Position numbers and translations under genes: made by a program
Notes under the pieces: generated by a model
Databases searched by the model: none
What the model was told of the DNA's origin: nothing
What the model saw: only the letters and a program-made list of their open reading frames with translations
Source: Ciona intestinalis
Lineage: Eukaryota > Chordata > Ascidiacea > Phlebobranchia > Cionidae
Assembly (NCBI RefSeq): GCF_000224145.3
Contig: NC_020168.2
Coordinates: 4,809,480 to 4,873,479, forward strand
DNA length: 64,000 nucleotides
Direction of reading: 5' to 3'
In this document: one piece after another, positions 59,101 through 64,000 of the stretch
How the letters are laid out: each line of letters opens with the position of its first letter
Numbering within the stretch: position 1 is the first letter of the stretch

Positions 59101-62100
59101 CATCCACCAGGACCAAGTTATGCAAAGGTGTGTAGCTGTAGGGTGTAGGGTGTAGCTACTCTACATTGTAATTACAATAACATATAGTAGGGTGGGGGAA
59201 GAATGGAAGATGGACACTTTGACAAACAAAACTTTTTTTAACTTTTGTTTTTCAGACACCCATTTAATGATAATCAGAAAAAAATGATGTGCTAAAGTGT
59301 CCTGTCTTTCCCCACTCTTCTATATGTGAATAAATTTGAAGTTCTTGTTTATAGGGTTTAGTAGAGCACTAGAGTGTATTTGTATTGAAAGTTTTAAATA
59401 GTCATGAAATCATCTTTATGCTATTTAATCTATAGTTCTATTCCTGGAAATTGGGATGTAGACTATATTTGGCCCGTTATACCACTTGCTAACTGCTAAC
59501 TAAAGATTATACATCCTAAAAAAATTTACCCATGCCCACACACACACTTGAACAAAAACATCCCTTTTTTCTGCAGTATTCCTGACCACTATAAAACAGG
59601 CAAAGCACTTGGCCCTGTCGAAGCAATACAAGAACATCCAAACAACCCATCTCTTATTCTGATCGGATACAGTCGTGGTTTAGTTGTTCTGTGGAATGAC
59701 TCAACACAGAGCGTGGATAAATATTATTTGAATGATAAGGTGAGCTACTGTGGTAAAAAAATACACTGTGTTAGTATTTCTTATCAATGTATTAGATTTG
59801 TTTTCACTTTGTGTGTAGTAGAGTAGATGGAAAATGCTGTTATTACTAGTTAGCCAAGATTTGTGAATATTTAATGTTAATTGTTAGCATGACATTCTAA
59901 ATTACATGCTTAAGCTGTTGAGGTTTCCACATCCATATTATAACATCCTGTTATAGAGTAACTCAGTTCAAAGGATTTATTATTATGGGTAAAAAAATAT
60001 ATAAGTCTATTTTGCCAGTGTTAAATAATTTTTGTATGACCAGTATAAATTGTGATGATTCTATTTTTATTATGTTTTAATTTTCTCATTTATTGGTACT
60101 GTTAAATGGTGATAATATATATAGTAAGGTGGGGGAAGATGGGACACCTTTTCATTTTCTTTCCTTGCCTGTTTTGGTGGTAAACAAAGAACATTAAAAG
60201 AGTTATAAAACCATATCCACATAACTCCTATAAACTTTGTTAATTGTTTAAACCACAATCAGCATATTCGGATATGATGTGCTAAAGGTGTTCTGTCTTC
60301 CCCCACACTATTGTATTATATCAAACAAAAAAAGTGGTAACCACAAAAAAAGTTATAGGTTGAGTTACATAATATAATATTGCATACATTTTCAACAGGC
60401 ACTTGAATCCCTGTCATGGCACTCCAACTGCCAGGAGTTTATATCTGCCCACAATGATGGTTATTTATGTACGTGGAGGTTAGAATCTTCATCGCAACAT
60501 ACATCCTACACACCATACGGTATTTCAATTGTATTAGCGTGTCATATCTGTTAAAGTATTATTTTCAAAGCAAAAGTCTCCAATTAAAAATCTGCTGCAT
60601 GTTTGTGGAAAATATAAGAATAATATTGTTATATATTACTCTTTAATAGCACCCATTGCATTTCTATTGATTTTCAGATCAATATCCTTATATATAGCCT
60701 CATTATAAATGCTAGGGCCTGCTTAAGCACTTACCCTTGTTTAAAGATAAATTGGAACATTAAAATACACTCTAAGTGTCAACTTTATAGTATTTTCTTT
60801 ATTATTTAATCAATAGCTTTCAAACTACTACTTATAATGAGCATACCTTTAGTTTAGAACCTCGTTATTTATGATACTGAGTAAAAATATTTTGCTGCAA
60901 AACCTTTATATATATCTTGTCCATCTATAGGTCCTTTTCCATGCAAAGCCATAACAAAAATCTTATGGAAGTCATCTAGAAAGTAAGTATATACATTTAA
61001 TTTATATTTATCTTAACACAAGAATTTTTGAAGCAATAATTAATCAGAGTTTAAATAAAAGAATGTAACCGTATCACATTTCATTATTTACTTAAAACGT
61101 TTCGGGCTGTACATTTTAAATTTAACTTTGCATTTTTTTTATGAAGTATTTAATTAGTTTTTATATCTATCTTAATAAAATATTTTATATATATATATAT
61201 TTATCTTAATAAAAATTAAATTTAAATTGCAAAAGTCCTAAATTAGCCCTAAAGGTTTTGCAATACTTTTTATTAAAAAAACATAAAACAAGTATAAATT
61301 TGTTTTTTACATATTATATTAAACTATATATAATAATTAAATTTATAAATTGTATAATAAAAAAACACTATATAATAAAAAAAACTAGTTGTTTTGCTAT
61401 ATTATATTAAACTATAATGATTACATTCATAAATTACATATTATTTGATTTCACACAATTATTTCAATGTTATTTTCTCCGCTAGCGATCCATACACAGT
61501 ATTCAGTGGGGGCATGCCACGTGCAAATTATGGTGACAGACATTGTGTTACTGTAATGAATGGATCCAAACATGTCACTTTTGACTTCACATCTCGCGTT
61601 ATTGACTTCTTCGTCATTTCTAAGAATCAAGTCAATGCTGGTGAGTGGGTTGATGGTTTTTATATATTATATATATATATATATTGGACAAAAAATTACA
61701 ACGACTAGTTGTTCAGTTAAGGAGATCATTTCTGATTATACTAAGCTAGATCAATCATAATGTAAAAGGCATGTATTTGTTCTCATTACACCTTCAACTT
61801 TGCCCACCAATAAATTTAAGTTTGTCTCTGTTACATGTTTTATGAACTGGATTTTTCTAATTAATTGTTGGATAATTTGCTTAGTTTTTTAAGTTTGTTA
61901 AATGCAGTTGCAATATTGTAAGGCTATTAGTTTTGATGCTACAGCTTTATGATGGCAAAGACACGAATCAAATATAATTTCCCCGCCACTGTTGTAATTT
62001 AAACTATATATCTCCTGTTAGAAGCTGTTGTGTCACTGTGAGTGTGTTTTGCTTGGGTTAAGTGTTAGTCTACTGGTATTATACTGATATAGTATAGTAG

Positions 62101-64000
62101 GTTGAGATCAGGTGTTTTTTCATCTTGTTTGGTAGTAAGAAAACAAAGAATATTTACTGAATTATAAAACCATATTCCCGGACTTAAAAAGTTTGTATAA
62201 ATTCTTTAAAAAAAACATGATTTGGAAATATGAGATATTTTCTGCTAATGGTAGCCATCTTACCCCACAGTCATATATATTAAATGCAATATAATAAAAT
62301 AGTTCATTTATTTTAAAGTAATAGTAAGCAAATGCTGGCCTTACATGTAATTGACCAACCCCTGTTATAAACTATATATCCTTATTGGTTTACTTGTCAT
62401 TGTGTGCTTAAGCTTGGTAGCCTATTAACATAATATTGTAAAGTTGTATTACATGTTTCTTATGTGAGCATCCTCTTAATTACACAAAATAGAATCCATG
62501 TTATAAAACTAAAGTTGTAGAACTGTTAACTTTTATGTTATACCTTTACAATGTATATACTTGTAATTATAAAGTGTTGTTTATTTTTTGTCATATTTTT
62601 AAATATTAAAAGAGCATAGTGGTTAGCTCGCCTGTTTGTAGCTCAGAGGGTATGGTGAGGCTTGATGTTGCTATTACTGTAGGTGTATAAGTTCTTGAAT
62701 AAGACACTTAACAACATACCCTGGTGATGTCTCTCTTTTAGAATAATAATAAAATTTCAGAACTTCTCTTTCAGACTGATAATAAAATTTTCCAAGATCT
62801 CTTTCACACTAATATTAAAAATCTAGAAAATCTCTTTTAGGTTAATTACAAAATTCCAAAACTTCTCTTTGACACCAATATTAAAGTTTCCAAAAGATCT
62901 CTTTCATACTAAAATAAAAATAAATTCCACAAAATTTTAGTTAGACCAATAATAAAACCTCCTAATTTCCACTCCCTTTTTTTAGAGTGGGAAGAGCCAG
63001 AGTTCCTCATTGTCCTCGCTGAAGAAGAGTTGATCGCGATTGATCTTACTCAAGAAGGATGGCCGACCCTCACACCTCCCTATCTCGCCTCTCCTCACGC
63101 ATCAGCCATCACTTGCTCCTGCTATGTGGAGGAGGTGGATGAGAAGATTTGGGAGAAGATCTGCGATGTAGCGAATGAAGGAAAGACGAATAAATCGACT
63201 TCAGTGAGTCAGCATGTGATAAATAACTTGTTCACTGCATAGGCACCAAACTTTTTGGAATGCAGGGGAAGTAGAGATAGTTAGATGCGCATTCTTAATC
63301 TTATGAAACAAATCTAACATATTGCGTCCTAATGTTTACTAATTGGCGCAGTGCAGCAAATTTCTGTGTATCTGCCACCCCAGGTTTGTTGATTATGCCT
63401 AAACATCCTATATTACTAACTCACTACACGATTTACCGTGTTGTAGGCCTTTTTAGAATGTGGGGGAGGCAGGGATAGTTAGACTTAGACATGCATTCTT
63501 TTAAAACACATTTGATGCCAATTTTCACAGCTTAAAGAAGTGCAAATAACTTCAGGGTAGTCCCTTTAAGTGTCTACCCTGCCAATTTAGGTTTTGTTTC
63601 ACTATGTGAATCGCTTAACATAAAATCTTTAATTTAAATCTAATACTGATGTGTATTTTTAATTTTAGGTAAGTTATTATAGTTAACAAAAAACCTGGGA
63701 TGGCAGGTTTAACCAGTAAATAGCACAACCAATAAGTCAATATTGTTTCATATGAAAGTATCCCTGCCTCCCCTGTATTTTAAAAAGTTTGGTGCCTAAT
63801 ATAGTTGGCCTGTTGTATTTTTGTGTTAACTCTTAAGCAATATGGTTATTCACTATGTTATGTGGTAGCAGTATTAAGTGGACGTGGCATAGTAACACTC
63901 TGTTATGGCTTTAAATTTTGTTGAGCTAAGTGGTGCTTAAGTATGTTTGTGGTCCAATATTTCAAGTACTTTCTATTACAGACACCTGCGACCGCTAAGT
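53177..64000 (+). CDS. LLGL: LLGL (lethal giant larvae) orthologue, N-terminal part; continues beyond window
   Basis: Exons: 53177-53257, 53439-53536, 53946-54027, then 4-7 present twice (55509-55636, 55882-56028, 56928-57090, 57751-57871; and 58608-58735, 58981-59127, 59577-59739, 60399-60519), then 60931-60982, 61486-61640, 62986-63203 and a start at 63982. The protein opens [20 protein letters not shown], as LLGL1/2 do, and continues [99 protein letters not shown] and [15 protein letters not shown]. These are blades of the double WD40 propeller. LLGL binds Par6/aPKC and keeps basolateral polarity; the phosphorylated loop would lie downstream. Exon 1 ends AAG followed by GCACGT, so the first intron may be of the GC-AG type. 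The exon 4-7 duplicate cannot be read through in frame. Confidence 0.94.
54072..54256. mobile_element. GGTGGGG palindromic MITE, intron 3 of LLGL
   Basis: It runs from TAGGGGTGGGGGAAGAAGGG to CATCTTCCGTCCCCCC, with an oligo-C run in the middle. It starts about 45 bases after the exon 3 donor. Confidence 0.75.
56086..56218. mobile_element. GGTGGGG palindromic MITE, intron 5 of LLGL (copy 1)
   Basis: A shortened copy, TAGTAGGGTGGGGGAAGATG to CTTTCCCCACTCTTCTATA. Its allelic partner is 59185-59322, which has GAATGGAAGATGG in place of GATGG. Confidence 0.85.
56395..56842. mobile_element. Non-autonomous hAT MITE with 8-bp target duplication
   Basis: The ends TAGGGATGCACATTACAGAA and TTCTGTAATGTGCATCCCTA are perfect inverted repeats. 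They are flanked on both sides by ACTGCTAA (56387-56394 and 56843-56850). An 8-base duplication and TAGGG-type ends fit the hAT superfamily. The interior repeats the motif ATTCGAATCT/AGATTCGAA several times and has no coding sequence. The second copy of this LLGL segment (about 59491) has a single uninterrupted ACTGCTAA, i.e. the empty site. Confidence 0.93.
57472..57664. mobile_element. GGTGGGG palindromic MITE, intron 6 of LLGL (copy 1)
   Basis: Near full length (193 bases), TAGTAAGGTGGGGGAAGATG to GTCTTCCCCCACACTATTG. The allelic copy is 60122-60312. Confidence 0.88.
59185..59322. mobile_element. GGTGGGG palindromic MITE, intron 5 of LLGL (copy 2)
   Basis: Same insertion as 56086-56218 in the other haplotype copy, with small indels in both arms. 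Confidence 0.85.
60122..60312. mobile_element. GGTGGGG palindromic MITE, intron 6 of LLGL (copy 2)
   Basis: Same insertion as 57472-57664, differing by a few substitutions and single-base deletions. Confidence 0.88.
62095..62274. mobile_element. Diverged GGTGGGG palindromic MITE, intron 9 of LLGL
   Basis: TAGTAGGTTGAGATCAGGTG at the left and GGTAGCCATCTTACCCCACA at the right, with the interior AAACAAAGAATATTTACTGA kept. Confidence 0.65.
62619..62735 (+). mobile_element. tRNA-derived SINE head fragment
   Basis: AGCATAGTGGTTAGCTCGCC with a following GTTGCTATTACTGTAGGTGT matches the head and first body part of the SINEs at 7765-8030 and 15683-15935. The tail is missing and is replaced by the tandem array that follows. 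Confidence 0.6.
62733..62965 (+). repeat. ~46-bp tandem array upstream of LLGL exon 10
   Basis: About five imperfect units of the form TCTCTTTCAGACTGATAATA..AAAATTTTCCAAGA follow each other and end about 20 bases before the exon acceptor at 62984-62985. Several units contain TTTCAG- or TTTTAG-like pyrimidine tracts. Confidence 0.65.
63240..63800. mobile_element. MITE with AGGCACCAAACTTTTT terminal inverted repeats, intron 10 of LLGL
   Basis: The left arm AGGCACCAAACTTTTTGGAA, followed by GCAGGGGAAGTAGAGATAG, is mirrored at 63758-63800 by ATCCCTGCCTCCCCTGTATT and AAAAAGTTTGGTGCCT. A third, internal copy of the GGGGGAGGCAGGGATAGTTA part stands near 63460. A TA occurs at both outer borders, which would fit a TA target site. 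It starts only about 37 bases after the exon 10 donor. Confidence 0.7.

Larger units (their letters stand above)
54928..60632 (+). repeat. ~3-kb duplicate of LLGL exons 4-7 around a 50-N gap
   Basis: Copy 1 (54928-57984, 3,057 bases) and copy 2 (58035-60632, 2,598 bases) are nearly identical through exons and introns. Exons 4 and 7 differ by one silent change each; exons 5 and 6 look identical. The 459-base length difference is almost wholly the 448-base MITE plus one 8-base target duplication in copy 1. Including both copies would add 559 coding bases, not a multiple of three. The arrangement therefore looks like two haplotypes of one locus placed in series, not a real tandem duplication. 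Confidence 0.85.

Noticed and set aside
55509..60519. True tandem duplication of LLGL exons 4-7 producing a protein with extra propeller blades
   Set aside because: Reading through both copies breaks the frame, the copies abut a gap, and they differ only as alleles would.

Overview
The window is animal nuclear DNA, AT-rich, with short introns and dense small transposons. The gene set (a cluster of complement C6/C9-like MACPF genes, RPGRIP1L, SOCS6/7, LLGL), the compact spacing and the tRNA-derived SINEs and MITEs suggest a tunicate of the Ciona type. That identification is an inference; no search was run. Four runs of N (132-181, 3520-3569, 25037-26036, 57985-58034) mark assembly joins.

Layout. 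(1) 214-8258 (+): the cytoplasmic tail of an SLC9-type Na+/H+ exchanger, with a hAT transposase fragment in one intron. (2) 9722-22084 (-): a complete 30-exon RPGRIP1L orthologue, a ciliary transition-zone scaffold of about 1,308 residues. (3) 23347-~26092 (+): a secreted CAP/SCP protein with a mucin-like repeat tail that runs into a 1-kb gap. (4) 27167-41802 (+): three tandem MACPF genes (A, B, C), each with 11 exons and matching intron phases, encoding signal peptide, polybasic stretch, TSP1, TSP1, LDLa, MACPF and EGF. (5) 44019-47785 (+): an actin-like protein with a lipidation-type N-terminus, an extension of about 235 residues and loss of the actin catalytic residues. (6) 48896-51904 (-): a SOCS6/7-type protein. 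(7) 53177 to beyond the window end (+): an LLGL (lethal giant larvae) orthologue, with exons 4-7 present twice around a gap.

No operon-like pathway links all the genes. The MACPF cluster is a humoral immune or pore-forming family made by tandem duplication and partly homogenised by gene conversion. RPGRIP1L, LLGL and probably the actin-like gene belong to cilium, polarity or cytoskeleton biology, and SOCS6/7 to signalling. RPGRIP1L/CAP and SOCS/LLGL are head-to-head pairs about 1.27 kb apart.

The non-coding space is dominated by a palindromic MITE family whose ends read like GGTGGGGGAAGATGGGACAC (about 20 copies), tRNA-derived SINEs and their tails, a hAT MITE with a visible empty site, and several local tandem duplications. 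The most novel items are the degenerate actin with a membrane-anchor N-terminus, the conserved Trp-polyArg-polyPro N-terminus of the MACPF proteins, and SINE-tail repeats that end in a used splice acceptor. Exon coordinates were derived by reading splice sites and checking phase continuity; no transcript was available.
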